From Calycina herbarum (lineage: Eukaryota > Ascomycota > Leotiomycetes > Helotiales > Pezizellaceae): 64,000 bases of DNA. Both the position numbers and the translations under genes were made by a program. Shown piece by piece: positions 13,894 through 25,749 of the stretch; within the stretch, counting starts at the first letter, position 1, and every line of letters begins with the position of its first letter. The stretch covers positions 124,001 through 188,000 of the forward strand of contig LLEY01000121.1 of NCBI GenBank assembly GCA_001414485.1, written 5' to 3'. The notes under the pieces were generated by a model. It was not told where the DNA came from. It saw only the letters and a program-made list of their open reading frames with translations, and ran no database searches.

Positions 13894-14733
13894 GTGTTTA
13901 TCCTCTTAGTAACTTTGTTTGAATTTCTTATCCTAGCTACGACTATCTTATGTATCGTAGCTGGTCTGCTTAAAGCTAGTCTCGCGGACTACTACATTCT
14001 ATTAGTTAATACTATTAGCTTGAAAGCAAGTAATAGAGGACTCCCGATTTACAACTACTATAGACTATATCTAACAACACATTGCTCTTCAAACTACAAT
14101 AAACATTCTAATTCCTATTTTGACGTGACTTGCTTAAAAGCTTCTAGCAATAGTATACTTCACCTTTCTACAATTCAGCTACGGAGTCCTAACATTTCTT
14201 CTTTCACAGAAAAGTCTTTCCTGTCAGATCTGATATCCAGAGACATCCAGAATAGTTCCGATAGTTCAAACTTCATAAGCATCAACATCACAACCCTCAT
14301 CCCCAAAGAATTAGACCAAGATTTTAAGCGACATAACCTGGGATTCTACGTCGCATACAGTTTCTACATCGTGGGAGCAAGCTTCTCCTTCTCGCATTTT
14401 GTGCCCTCGCTCTCTTTTTTCTTGACGTTGACGAGATACTCTTTTATGTTGTAGGCCTCTTTTTGGTATGTTTCTCTCATACTCTCTCATACTCACATCT
14501 ACATATGTTCTCTTTTGCACGAACTAACACCAAACTAGCTCACATTGATCTGTCTCTTAATTCCACCATGCGTTATGAATGGGGTGGCGAAAAATGCGAA
14601 AGGCTCTATTGAACGATATGACGATATCAATTTCCTGTCTGCGAATGTGGGGGGCAAATTTTTCGATTTCAGTTGGGCGCCTTTTGCGGTTGCGGTTGCG
14701 ATTTCGTTGGTTGGGGGTGCTTTCTATACTTAG
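13894..14733 (+). pseudogene. possible SUR7/PalI-like membrane protein remnant
   Basis: A 186-codon frame (13894-14454) holds a hydrophobic segment near its start and another at its end; a second frame (14545-14733) ends with a third hydrophobic segment preceded by GGKFFDFSWAPFAVA. This order (N-terminal membrane segment, polar loop, later membrane segments, GGKF.xxxWA before the last one) recalls fungal SUR7/PalI four-span cortical proteins. I could not join the pieces with convincing splice sites, and the first piece has diluted composition, so it may be decayed. Weak call. Confidence 0.25.
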
Positions 14734-15142
14734 AATGGCGGTTATTGGATAGAGGGTGGTGGGTGGTTAGGCTTGTTGTATATATGGTGTCGTGGATTAA
14801 CTCTTATTATGACTATTGCCTAGTTTTAGAGGGATGAGTTGACCTTATCCACCGATCATGCTAAATGACTTGAAGGTTTGATATGGAAATTAGATACACG
14901 TTACCAATTCTTAATGATCAATGTCTTGGAACATGGTTGACTTTTTAGAATGCACGATGAAGTTTAACTGCTGGATATTTGTTGCTTGAAGCAGAATGAA
15001 AACTGAGGCTCGCTAGATCCGTTAAATACATGTGTTCTCAGCAGATACAAAGTCTTGCATATCTTATTATTTCATACTCTTTCCCGTTCCCAAATCCGCG
15101 TATCCACATTACTCGTCATTGCGTTAATTCCACTATTCTCTC

Positions 15143-16643
15143 TCAGACCTTCTTATAAGGATCATTACTCTCATAGAACTCCCTAGCAGCAAACCTCAAC
15201 TCACCAGCCCCCACATCAAAAACACTAACCACATTCTTCATAAAAGTGTCACCGAGAATGAACAGTGAGCTTCCGGGAACATCCACACCACCGTCATCGA
15301 TTCCAGTAATGCAAGTGATACTTCCATCTGAGTCAGTGAAACCAAGGATCATATCCAAAGGATTTGTCCAGAATGTTGTGCCATTGATCTTGATACCGAA
15401 AGGGGGAGCGGTGGCATTACAGTCCACGAGGTAGGCACCGTAATCGTTGGAGAACACTGCAGGAGGGACGAAAGCAGCGTTGATGGCGTCGGCGATTGGC
15501 GTGGGGAAGTAGTTAAGTGTTGTTCCCGAATCGACCTGGGGTTTTGCAAGTTAGGGTTTGATTCCAAACATCTTCAGTTGAAAACAAGAGAGGACTTACG
15601 ATGTATTGAGTACTCCCAGTACTAATAGTGACATTACTCAAGACAACACCATCAAGCACAATGGTATAAAAATCCAGTGCTCTTGGGTATCCCCTGATCT
15701 CGGTGATGAGAATTGGTGTTGAAGTGAAGGTTGCATCAAATTCCACCGGAGGGAGTCCACCAAGTGTCAGATATCCTGCAGGACCCGAGACGGCACGCTC
15801 AATGACGAGACTGAATACTGGAGCTATGAGGCCTTCTGTGTATAAAGTGGTGAAAATCGGGCTATATGGTATTTGGACGCTATCGTTTTGGGGGTTCGTG
15901 CCGGCATACTCGCTGGTTCTGGGAATTGTCAGTTACTGAAAGATGAATCAAATTGGGAATAAGTAAAAGACTTACAAGGCAGGATATGCGAGACCAAGAA
16001 GACCGGATGTGACAGTATCACCAAACCAAGCAGCGTAGTCTACAAGTGCAATAGTTTGGTTGACTGTGAGACCGGCCAATGTTGTATTTTCGTAACCGAA
16101 AATACCTGAGAGGAACTCTCCGTCGCCTATAAAAGCCCTAATTAGTCTTGGGAACAAGAAAGAAGTGAGATCCATACCATAAGTAATGTTGAAATTCACA
16201 TTCGGAATCTGCTGGAAAGTACTTGTGGACGTATACGCAGGTCCGAAACCACAATCTGTTTGATTCAAAGGCTCCTCAGTCTGAACATCCACGCAGAGAA
16301 AGTCGCTCTCCACGACCCAAGTATCACTGGATCCTGTATCGACGATAACTTGGAAACTTTGTCCTCCAATAGTGATCCCAGTCGCAAACTCCTCGCCTTC
16401 GTATAAGGAAATCAATCCAGTTGAGGCCGTGGTATTGTCAGCGGCAAGAGCAAAGGCTGCACTTCGAGGATTGTATCCTTTCGCAGACTCCACAGTCTTC
16501 TTGGCCAATTCGAAATAATGTGGACTGACAACATCGGCACTCGCAGCTCTGAAAGGCTTCGAAACACGGACATTTTTCGTGATAGTTGCTTCTGCCGCAG
16601 AAGCAAGGAGAAGGGCCAGTGGAAAGAGAGAGGAGAACATCAT
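15143..16643 (-). CDS. secreted pepsin-like aspartyl protease (A1 family)
   Basis: Four exons, 16643-16178, 16126-15976, 15918-15600 and 15535-15143, with introns of 51, 57 and 64 nt, give 442 aa in one continuous frame. The protein starts with a signal peptide (MMFSSLFPLALLLASAAEA). The first catalytic motif DTGSSDTWV is near residue 100. The second, VDSGTT, is rebuilt exactly at the third splice junction near residue 313. ITYGDGEFLSG (the flap region) is rebuilt at the first junction. There are several N-glycosylation sequons and no clear C-terminal GPI signal, so a soluble secreted endopeptidase is likely. Two ATGs are adjacent (16643 and 16640). Upstream in-frame codons reach 16712, but starting there would bury the signal peptide. 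Confidence 0.93.
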
Positions 16644-17299
16644 TTCGCAGTGGGATAGACGAGCAATCGCAAAAGGAAAAAACCCACCTCCGGAAAACTT
16701 ACATTTATACAAAGAAAACAGGCAATTGAACTACAGCCGGCCAGAGAACGCGTCACCGTTAAATGAAGTACAAGTTGTGTGATGCCAGGAAAATAAGTCG
16801 CGATAAGCATTGCATGGGCAAATTCTACCCCGCAGACAAGAAACGACCTTCTCGATGGAGCAAAATATCCGCGTACCTCGCAGATGGAGCGTCCTGATAA
16901 GATGGATTTCATGGTGTTGATTGGTCTCTGCCCCACCACCTTGAGATGCAAACCGGGTCAAGGCCCAGAATAGGTCAAAAAATCGGAAGCTTGAGAAGGA
17001 GAAGCTTTGGAGTGGAGATCGGAGGAAAAAAAAAAGGGGGGGTTGCCAATAATTGGCCTTGGCAAAACGGACCGTGCATGAAGCATTACAAACGAGTTCA
17101 AGGACTTGATAATGGTCTCGAATGGTCTCACCCCACAGCCTTCTGAAGAAAGAGAGAATAAAGAGTGCTGTGAAGAGAAAGTTTAAAAATGCGGAGTATA
17201 CAGTTTTGAAATTAGCTAGCTTTCTGTACTAAATGGAAGTTATACTAGAAGCGGTCCAACACTAAACGTGCTTATATCTCCTAGACAATTCTTTTATCC

Positions 17300-18515
17300 T
17301 TTGAGACTGTTTTGTTTTGGGTTACCTTTTAAGACATGGTCGATGCCTTCGGCTTGTAAGTCTTGCTTAGAAAAACCTTGTACTCTGCGACTCTTACAAG
17401 ATGCACCAGTGGTGACCTACCATCGCTATCTACGATATCTAGAGAAGCATTTCTAGCAATCAACATATCGATTACGGGGGTATGCTCTCTCCTGATAGCG
17501 ATGGTCAGAGCTGTTCTACCATTCCCACCCTCTGTCCCATCTATATCGGCGCTAACGAAACTTTAGCTAGAATTATATTTCAACGAACCAAAGGTGTATA
17601 CCCATTGTCAATGAGGGCTTCTGATATTTTCGAAAGTCCAAACCAGGAAGCAAGACCTAGTCCATGACAGCCAGGAGGATATTTTTCTCTCGCGAATAAC
17701 CAATCTGGGGTTAGCTCGTTGTCCCATGGTATATTAATGTCTAATGACTCGTAAAAGCGTCTTCTAGCTTCTATAAAAAGTGCTTCGCTTGACCATATCT
17801 GGGAAGCACTTTTTATGGCTTCATCGTTTCTCAAAAACCTGATGATAGTGTTCTTACAGGAGACTTCTGAATCCGCGGCGAATTTCTCCCATTCACTGGA
17901 GGCGACGAGGTAGAAAGGGTACCTTTCTAATCTCTTATGTACCTCGCTCTTTGTGCTACCTACGTCGAAAATTAGCTACAATCTCTTAAGGTCTGATAGA
18001 TTCATTGAACTGCTCATCCAATCATATATTCTAGACCTATCAGCAAGAGAGGATGACTTACAAGGACCACTTTTGAAAGGGTCTAATAGAAGGTATTCCA
18101 AGCACGCTTGCGTCATTTCAGCGTGAGCATTACTGAATAGGACTGGACACTGGCTCTTAAAAAAGAGCAGAGCAGTGTAGTGGACTAAACGAAATATGCT
18201 TCTTCCTTTAGAGTCCTGCTCTATGTTCACCAAACCAGCGCAAGCTTCGAGTAAAAACTCTTCTGTCACGAGGTCATCTGAATCGAGGTGGTCTTGGTCA
18301 GAAGCCAGCTCTTGCGCAGTAATAGCGTGTTGTACTTCCTCCACAGTCAGCGGTAAAGAGGGTGAGGCGATAGCAACCCAGAGAAACACATTGAAGGCTA
18401 TCTTGCGGAGTTGGTCGTTTTGTGATTTGATTCGATCCACTGACAACTGATATGTGTCCTCCAAAGTTTGCGCTAGATTTTGGAGGGTTTTCTTGAACAT
18501 AGTAACAGTTCGCAA
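17300..18515 (-). pseudogene. NACHT/ankyrin (NLR-like) C-terminal remnant
   Basis: The frame from 18515 reads through KIAFNVFLWVAIASPSLPLTVEEVQHAI, the winged-helix region that follows NACHT domains in fungal NLR-like proteins. It continues in the same frame past one TAG at 17976-17978 to a second stop at 17580. A downstream piece near 17300-17560 reads GRTALTIAIRREHTPVIDML and DSDGRSPL, typical ankyrin repeats, after a further stop. The P-loop NTPase half is absent, and the sequence upstream of 18515 is AT-rich and closed. Intact relatives act in non-self recognition and regulated cell death; this copy looks dead. The TAG in TTG-TAG-CTA is what a C-to-T change in CAG would give. Confidence 0.7.
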
Positions 18516-18540
18516 GTTTTTGAGTAGAAATTTATGTTAA

Positions 18541-19520
18541 ATTTAAATACTATCTAAAGAGGCTTGGAGGCTTCAGGCTACAGTCAACGGACAACCTCCT
18601 CGACCACTTTACCTTTCAAAAGCATCCCAACAGAAGATTCAAACCAACAATACTTATATTCTACCACGTTACTGTGTTGAAAGAATTGATAAGAATTTTA
18701 GCACAGGCATACTTAATGATAATACCCGTGTTAACAAGAAACAGAAACCAAGAGCAGGTTTTCAATCCGGAACGTGAGTTAAATCACAGTTGCGCATTTC
18801 TCGAAGAAACCATCGCCACCCTTGGTCTTCTGATTTTGAAGTCCTCGTAGGTCTTGTAAGATCTCCTAATTGTTATGAAATCAAAAGGCTTTGAAGTTTG
18901 AACTTTCAAGCTTTTAAGCTGATATCAAGGTGCTTATAAGTCAGCTTTGGGCCTGTAACTTCAAGTCCTATAATTCTTTTAGCTCAAATAACCAGTGAAC
19001 ACGAATGTTACAGAAATAACCTGGATAGAGAGAAATTCCGAAGAAACTCCTTCTAGATTAGTGGTTTTTGAGTAGTTAAATATTCGCTGTGCAGTCCTGT
19101 GCAGAAGAGTTAATTTCTCCAACGTACCTTAATATTGATCAATAACACCACATTCTTCATCAAAACGCCTTTCGGTCAGCTCGTTGCTTTCAAAGCCAGC
19201 TTTGGAGCAAACATCAAGACTTCGGCTTACACTGTTCCCATCTGCAGACAGTGCATCCATATCATGGCTTCGGACAGCTTACCATCTGCGGAAAGTACAT
19301 CGCAGACAGTGAATCTCCCTTCTGAGGATCCCTTAGGCATGACGTCTGGAGATCAGGTGCTATCCCCAAGAATGAGTCAACCGGTAATTGAATCTTTTAT
19401 GGAAGAGAGTCTATGCTAATTAATAAATATTCTTAAGACCCTTACTCTCTTGTCAAATCCATCAAGAATTTACAACAACCAACCACAGTAAAAAATCTCC
19501 TCAACAAGGACACTGCAATT
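18541..19520. other. intergenic region with a short upstream ORF
   Basis: No supported gene. A 51-codon frame at 19263-19418, starting MASDSLPSAES, lies about 100 nt before the next gene's ATG and may be a leader ORF. The rest is AT-rich. Confidence 0.4.
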
Positions 19521-20920
19521 ATGAGTGACCCTGCAGTCTTAGCTCAAGTTGCGAGCAATTTGAAGCTTTACTTACGCACTTTTCGCTGGATCAATAAGAC
19601 CTTCGGTGACGCGTTCGAGAAACTCGATTTCCAGAGCAACGATGATACACGTCAATCATTAGACAAGCTCATAGCAACACTCGATGCAGATACCGACATG
19701 CTGTTCAACGCTTTGCATATAAACAAGCTACACACTATACAAATGCTTCTCAATCCACTTCACCGTCGAATCCGAGACGAAGCGTTTGCTGGTGTCGATT
19801 TCCAGAGCCAGGACGCCAAGGAAAGAATCAAGAAGATTATGGCAGAGTATACACAAGACGTTGGTAGTCTAGCGGAGCCGGCTATTGGCTGCTATGAGGT
19901 CAAAGGATATACAAACGTCAATGGCGAACGTTATGTGGAGTTCGCCAATCCAGTACTTGGAGGAGTTTTTTGGAAGTTTCGAGTAGAGAGCGAAGAGTTC
20001 AAGAAATTCAAAGATTTCGCCTTTGAATTTATGGAACGCTACGCTTTCTATGTTCTTATTGGTCCTATTTTGGCGAAGATTCTGGGAGAGTATTTGTTGA
20101 ACTGGCAGAAGGTAATATCACTTCCTCTTTTGAAATACTTATCAAAAACTAAACATTGTCTAGCATAAGCTGAGCACACAATCACCATCCAACCCATCAA
20201 ATTCTCCCAGTACTGCTCCACCAACGTCTGAAACATCAAAGCCTTCAGAGGTTCCTCCTAATCCTCCACCGGCCGAATCATCAAGTACTCCAGGTACTGC
20301 TCCACCAACGTCTGAAACATCAAAGCCTTCAGAGATTCCTCCTAATCCTCCACCGTCCGAATCATTAAGTACTCCAGGTACAGCTCTTGGAGCCCCTCTA
20401 CCGTCGTCTAACCAACACAACTCACAGCCACGGTTCGGTCAAGAGTTCCTCAGCAAGGCTACTGGAACTCGACAGTTTCATACCTCTGCGGGAATTAGTT
20501 CGAGTGTTAGAACCGGTTGGGGCAACCAAGCCGCTATCTTAGCCATTGCTAGAGGTGGATCGACCAGCTATGCTAACAAGCTCGATCTCACTAGCGGCGC
20601 AACTTCCCCAGTGGGAACCTTGAAGGTTTGCTTTTCTCCTTTCCTTTTTAAGTTAAGCAGTAACTAATAATTAAACAAAGAGAATAGCATCTGAGTATAA
20701 GGACCCACGTATTAAATTTGTGCTGCTATCTCAAAAGCCTACACCACTAGCATCAAGCGTTCCACATGCCCGTGCCTTTAAGGGAACCACTGATGTGAGA
20801 CCAGGTATATCTACTCTCTTCCTGTATACTAAATTATGCTAATTATAAAATATAGGAATCGTTATTAAGCCTACAACTATTAGTCGCGCTTTTAAATGGG
20901 CAAAATGGGTTGCGAGATAG
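19521..20920 (+). CDS. orphan protein with tandem Pro/Ser/Thr repeat, four exons
   Basis: Exons 19521-20111, 20164-20625, 20681-20804 and 20856-20920, with introns of 52, 55 and 51 nt, each with a GT donor, AG acceptor and CTAA-like branch site, give 413 aa. I recognise no family. Residues 1-175 are helical and charged; a hydrophobic stretch (YAFYVLIGPILAKILGEYLL, residues ~174-193) could be a membrane helix. It is followed by a Pro/Ser/Thr-rich linker in which a ~28-residue unit (APPTSETSKPSE.PPNPPP) occurs twice in tandem, then a basic C-terminal domain ending in WAKWVAR. Four consecutive in-frame introns are strong support for a real gene. Downstream DNA is decayed, so it may be lineage-specific. 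Confidence 0.72.
20216..20375 (+). repeat. two-copy 84-bp coding tandem repeat
   Basis: Two near-identical units of about 84 bp, each starting ACTGCTCCACCAACGTCTG, differ at only a few positions (GTT/ATT, GCC/TCC, TCA/TTA). They encode the duplicated Pro/Ser/Thr linker. High identity implies a recent duplication. Confidence 0.85.
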
Positions 20921-22119
20921 TCTTCATCCTTTTAAACAAAATTTAGGAAGTTGCACTAATTTTCTCCGGGTTATGGACTCAGCAAGCAGGGGAATATTTG
21001 TCGGACAGAATAAGCAGGATTCATCGCATAGATGAGATAGATCCTAGCACAGAATACACCTCCTCTCATTAATTTTCGTGGCGTAACTTATAAACAAATT
21101 ATTGCCCTGTATCTATGTTTCGATCTAGTGCGACGGAGAATATTGGGGAAAGATTATTCCGAGCCAGTGGAGGAGCCCGCCATCTAGGTTATGGCAGACC
21201 CAGACCTCCACTCCAGACAACGGCAACGAGAGCATACATCCTACTCAAACTCAGCTCCTGAATTTTATAATACTACAATTACTATAATTATACAACGGCG
21301 AGAGCTAGACCTTCCTGGCATATTGACCTTCTCAAAAAATTAATCCTAACACCCGCGAATAGACGAAATGAGGCTTGGGTGGAAACTATGACAGCATCGC
21401 GACGCCCCCAAGATTATGCCCTCCTATCCTGCCTTCTTAATAATTAGTCGAAAAGACGAAGAACTTGGAAGATGAACAGCGAAGACCAAGAAACATCTAA
21501 GTAGAGTTGAGAAAGAAGGGGGGGGCTTGCCAAGATTGAGGCTTGGGGAAATAGGCCGTGCATACTGCAATTGACCTAGAGGCTCATAGAGATGCTTCAT
21601 AGACTATTTCCATGTGATAATAGATCATTAAAGGCAAAATAAGAAGATAATAGTGTGGTTTAAATTCTCCTAATAGACTCAGGATAAAGAGGTTATCATA
21701 CAATAGATAAAGAATAATAAAGAACAAGAGTATTGTCTTTAAATTTATAAATAGATAAATGAAAAAGGCTGAAAGAAAAGTTGAAAGAAAACTTAGATCA
21801 AGGGGGGGGGGGGGGTCAAGTAATTATTAAAAGAACTAAAAACTTCAAAGAACCTTCTTATAGTTATGGACGCCCAGGGCGTGGTTGTCTTCCCAGTCAT
21901 CCAATTTCTATACACTGTATTTTATTCCATCCACTTCAATTCTCATCACCGCTTTTCTTATTTCTTCTCACTCTTTTGCAACTGTTTGCCGGTCAACCAG
22001 TCTTTAACTATATATTTTAGGAGCTTTTGTCAAATTATATTACCCTGGATTCCTGGACCTCAGTGTTCTTCTCTAACCCAAACATTCTAAATTAGATCCC
22101 CAAAAGCACTTTAATCAAC
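20921..22119. other. intergenic region, partly decayed
   Basis: No supported gene. Contains a long G run near 21800-21813 and AT-rich flanks. A stretch near 21515-21560 (G run, TTGCCAA, GGCCGTGCAT) loosely resembles 17030-17080; this may be an old shared repeat but similarity is weak. Confidence 0.45.
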
Positions 22120-23384
22120 ATGGCACGAATCGGAAACCTAGAGATGTTCACCGACGAGGGCGCGACCGGAAGCCAAGAAGATGTGGAACTTCCTCCAACT
22201 TCTCTCAGATACAGAACCGTTGAATCCTTTCTGGATCTTGCTCTGCGCATCCTAGAGTGTCCGCAAGGAAGAGAAAGCCTTGTCCAAGTCGCCAACGCTT
22301 TACTCGACGAATTCGAAGGGCAGAAACCCCCCGTTCCCCATACCTTCAAAGGCGCTCGCACTCGATTACCCAATTACATCACCCACTTCTTACAAAAGCT
22401 GAGAGAAGACTTTCCATTTGTCCACTTAGAATGGGCAGACGGGCAAGCGACTACCGATCGTTATGATTGGGGTAGCGATTGTTCCCAATATAGGCCAAAG
22501 TCCGCAGGGTTTATCATTGTTCACCGAGCGATTGTCAACAACATGATTTATATCAGCCAACAAAGCAGCGAGGTTGCTGGGAACAATTACGAAAGGTATC
22601 AATTCGAGATGGGTATCACCATGGCTCATGAAATAGTACACCTTTTTACTGGCTATATAACTGGTACGATGTATCCCATTACCCCAAGGATTGTTACATG
22701 CAACCCTTACGTTCATGGAAAGGAAGGGGAAGCTGGCCGTTACTGGGAACTCAAGCTCCTCGGTGGCGTGCTTGAGTGCTACACAAATAAAAATGATCCT
22801 TTGGGTTTAAGACGACAAGCTGGAGAGTTTTACATAGTCAAACCAGGGTTTGGGAACGCGGAAGCAAGAGCAATTTCGGACGATTTCATCACGGACTTTT
22901 TGGCAGGCAGTAAGTACACACCCCGGCGCTCACAAACACTGTGCTCGAGTAAAACTATAAATACTAATAAATTCTAGATTTCACATTCCCAATTCCTCCA
23001 TCTGGGAACGTTCCACCCACCACTCGTTCTAAATTGCGTGCGTCTCGCAAAGAGACCTCAACTCTACGTGTCTCACAAAGAAAGAACATACCCACCACAA
23101 CCTCGCCCAAAATAGAAAAGCAACCCTCAAAAATAATAAAGCTACCCTTCAAAACAAAAACGCGACTCTTGAAAATTCAAAAGCAACTCTCGGAAATACA
23201 AAAGCAGCTCTTAAAAACAGAAGACCACCTTTCGAAAATAGAAACGGAACTCTTGGAAGTAGAAGAGAACCTCTCGAAAATACAAAAGCAGCTCTCGAAG
23301 ATACAAAAAAAACACCAGACTCGCCTACAAACCAAAAAAGGGGGTATCCAAAAACAAACATCTCCCAAAACTCCACCCTCATAG
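22120..23384 (+). CDS. HEXXH zincin-like protein with heptad-repeat C-terminal tail
   Basis: Exon 22120-22909 and exon 22978-23384, intron 68 nt (GTAAGT...CTAATAAATTCTAG), give 398 aa. Reading through the donor instead ends at 22977 and would give 285 aa, so intron retention would make a tail-less form. Residues ~168-172 hold HEIVH, the HEXXH zinc motif of metallopeptidases, followed ~40 residues on by GRYWELKLLGGVLE, whose Glu could be the third ligand (gluzincin arrangement; inference). There is no signal peptide. Exon 2 encodes a basic tail of about 110 residues with KIQKQLS-type seven-residue units, predicted coiled coil. I know no named family with this layout. It could be an active peptidase or a binding protein that kept the fold. 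Confidence 0.7.
23100..23320 (+). repeat. degenerate 21-bp tandem repeat coding for heptads
   Basis: Units like AAAATACAAAAGCAGCTCTCG recur about every 21 nt, roughly eight to nine times with drift, and encode the seven-residue coiled-coil units of the zincin-like protein. The minus strand gives a Phe/Ser-rich shadow frame. Confidence 0.75.
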
Positions 23385-23430
23385 AAGGACACACAAGCTA
23401 ATCATACAAGAGAAAAATGCTCATACTGAT

Positions 23431-25749
23431 TTAGTTCTTTGGTGGTATACCATCCCTAGACGGAGAAACCACCGCCCTAATATCCTCCCTATCCGTCTTC
23501 GGACTCCCCAACTCACTAACCAAATTCCTAAATAGTCCCCTCAACCGTCTCTGATACCACCATCCACAGAAACTAACCAATCCCAGAAACAAAATCGCAG
23601 TAATAGCACAAGGGATCCAATATCTCTTCGCGTCAAGAATTTCAAGCGCATAATTCCTACTAATGGTAACCATAACCTGGTCATGAGGTCTGGTCCACCA
23701 AGATGCGTTGACACTGCATTTCGAAGATGAGTAAACACCCATGAGCTGCATCATAGTACCTCCGATGGTTGATAGGACGCCGCCGAAGCCGAAGATGGTG
23801 GCGAGGTTGAACCAGATGAGTGCCCATAGGGATTGGAGAGACCAGAATGTTTCTTTTTTCCAGAGAGATTTAATGTTAGTAGGTGTGAAGAAACCATTGC
23901 GGTCAAGGAACCCTCCTTTGCGGAAGAATTTGAAGTATTTCCCATTGGCTGGTGGACCGGCGTAAGCCCACATCCAGAGGACGACTTGACACAGTTGGGC
24001 GATGGCATAGATGAGTATTGTGAAGCTTCGACAGGAAACCCCCACTTGAGGCGTGTAGAAAGAGACGAGGAAAGCGAGCACAAATGGTGTTCCCATGAGA
24101 AGAAGTGTTAAAGTAAGTATAATGGCCCAGCTCATGAAATCCATGGTTGTTGCTACTCGTAAAGCAGCCATGTCTTCATCTGGAACCATCGAGCCTCGTC
24201 TTCCAGATGGTGCTCTGAATTCGTATGTAGTTATAACTCTATCAATCCAATCTTGCTTGCTTCTTCCACGTTCCCATAGCCATTTCGGTCTGTAACGACT
24301 TTCGTATGCTAGTTCGAAGATACTGTTGAGCCAGTGCTTCTTTTCGAAGGATTCTTTCTCTTCAACATCCCCGAACTCAAGAGCCATGACTCCCTCGAGC
24401 GTATTTGGGTTGTTCCCGGCTAGAAGAAGACCAGAAATGATTGAGATGTGGGGGATGATCATGTACCACATTCCAAAGGCCAGATCTAAGCTGGTATTCT
24501 CATCTCCTAGACTTCCAAGTGTCGTAACAATCGTAAAACTAAAGGCTCCCAGGAAAAATACAACTGGAGATCCAACACTAGATCCAAAGGAGAGTTGAGT
24601 CGCTAACATAGTTCTTAAGCGAGTCTTGGTTCGTCCAACCTCTTTGCGGACGAAGGAGTTCCGTTGAAGAGGTACCTCTTTGCAATACAAGTCCGTACAG
24701 TTAGGAATCGTGCATTTAACATCGTGAAGCGGCCATTGCCGAGGAGTTCCAAGTGATGTATCTCTATACGATCGAAGTGGACTAACAAGATTCTGAATAT
24801 GGGTCCAAGGAGAAGATGGGTTTCGTCTTGCATCGGGCCTGAAATTTGGCCAACGTTCATTATCATCCGAATGCTTTCCGTGATTTAAAACAACGAGTTC
24901 TTCATCTCCTTGAATCTGTTCGGGATCCAAATCCAAATTTCCGACCAAAATGACGAAAAGAAGTCGAGCTCGCATATCGAGAGTCAGTCTGAGATTGTTG
25001 GTCTTCTCCGTCAAAAAACTGATGATTTTCTGATCGAGATATGCCTCGTAAACCCCGCTCAATATCATCGGACTTGCAAACGCGAAGCAAGCACAAAGCC
25101 ATATTATCGTATCGCAGCACACAAAAATACCAGCAAGAATCATAGCAAAGGGCGCAAGGATCCAACTAATAAGTTGTGATAAATCTTGAACGAAGAGTTT
25201 CTTCCACACCGCGAGTTTCCGTCGCCTTGGAATGGTAAGAACGAAAACAACCGAGGGAAGTAAGAACCCAACGAATGGAGTGATCCATTGACTTTCATGT
25301 CCTTTCTTCGAATCGGAGATCTGCCAGCCTGGACAAGTGGACTCCAACCATCCGGCCGTCACGTTGACCTTTGGTGCTCCTCTTGTGTCTCCATCCCATG
25401 CAGCCGTGCAAGGAAATTGACCATCTTCGTTGCGCTGGAGGAATTCCTCAACTGTGGCATCTATGTAGTCGGTCTTTGTCTTGACGAGAACCCCATCAAC
25501 AACGTCGAGTGAAGCGTTCACCGCCAACAAACAGCAATGCGTAAAGTTTTGTCCACCAAGTGAGGGAGCCTTTTTAAGGGCAGTGGCGGGTAAGAATTCG
25601 AGGTCTGCTAATTGCCAAACTGCGTCACTTAAAGAGGTAAAGTTGCCCTGGCCGTGTTTGTCGGAGTCGTTGGCGGCAGATAAGGAGAAGGCGGGAAGGA
25701 CAGTAAGTAAAAGGAGTATTAGATAATGTGTTTTAAGTAGGGATTTCAT
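23431..25749 (-). CDS. large multipass membrane protein of unknown function
   Basis: Single-exon gene of 772 codons. The start is set at ATG 25749 because it opens directly on a signal peptide (MKSLLKTHYLILLLLTVLPA); the frame extends to 25812 but the extra N-terminal residues are polar. A Cys-containing luminal region with N-glycosylation sequons (to ~residue 170) is followed by hydrophobic spans at about 180-200, 220-265, 415-465, 545-600, 640-680 and 710-730, so at least seven helices. A hydrophilic loop lies between the early and middle spans. Proteins of this size and layout are common in Pezizomycotina and are annotated only as hypothetical. I cannot assign a transporter or channel family. 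Confidence 0.75.
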   Translation of the reverse strand: MKSLLKTHYLILLLLTVLPAFSLSAANDSDKHGQGNFTSLSDAVWQLADLEFLPATALKKAPSLGGQNFTHCCLLAVNASLDVVDGVLVKTKTDYIDATVEEFLQRNEDGQFPCTAAWDGDTRGAPKVNVTAGWLESTCPGWQISDSKKGHESQWITPFVGFLLPSVVFVLTIPRRRKLAVWKKLFVQDLSQLISWILAPFAMILAGIFVCCDTIIWLCACFAFASPMILSGVYEAYLDQKIISFLTEKTNNLRLTLDMRARLLFVILVGNLDLDPEQIQGDEELVVLNHGKHSDDNERWPNFRPDARRNPSSPWTHIQNLVSPLRSYRDTSLGTPRQWPLHDVKCTIPNCTDLYCKEVPLQRNSFVRKEVGRTKTRLRTMLATQLSFGSSVGSPVVFFLGAFSFTIVTTLGSLGDENTSLDLAFGMWYMIIPHISIISGLLLAGNNPNTLEGVMALEFGDVEEKESFEKKHWLNSIFELAYESRYRPKWLWERGRSKQDWIDRVITTYEFRAPSGRRGSMVPDEDMAALRVATTMDFMSWAIILTLTLLLMGTPFVLAFLVSFYTPQVGVSCRSFTILIYAIAQLCQVVLWMWAYAGPPANGKYFKFFRKGGFLDRNGFFTPTNIKSLWKKETFWSLQSLWALIWFNLATIFGFGGVLSTIGGTMMQLMGVYSSSKCSVNASWWTRPHDQVMVTISRNYALEILDAKRYWIPCAITAILFLGLVSFCGWWYQRRLRGLFRNLVSELGSPKTDREDIRAVVSPSRDGIPPKN

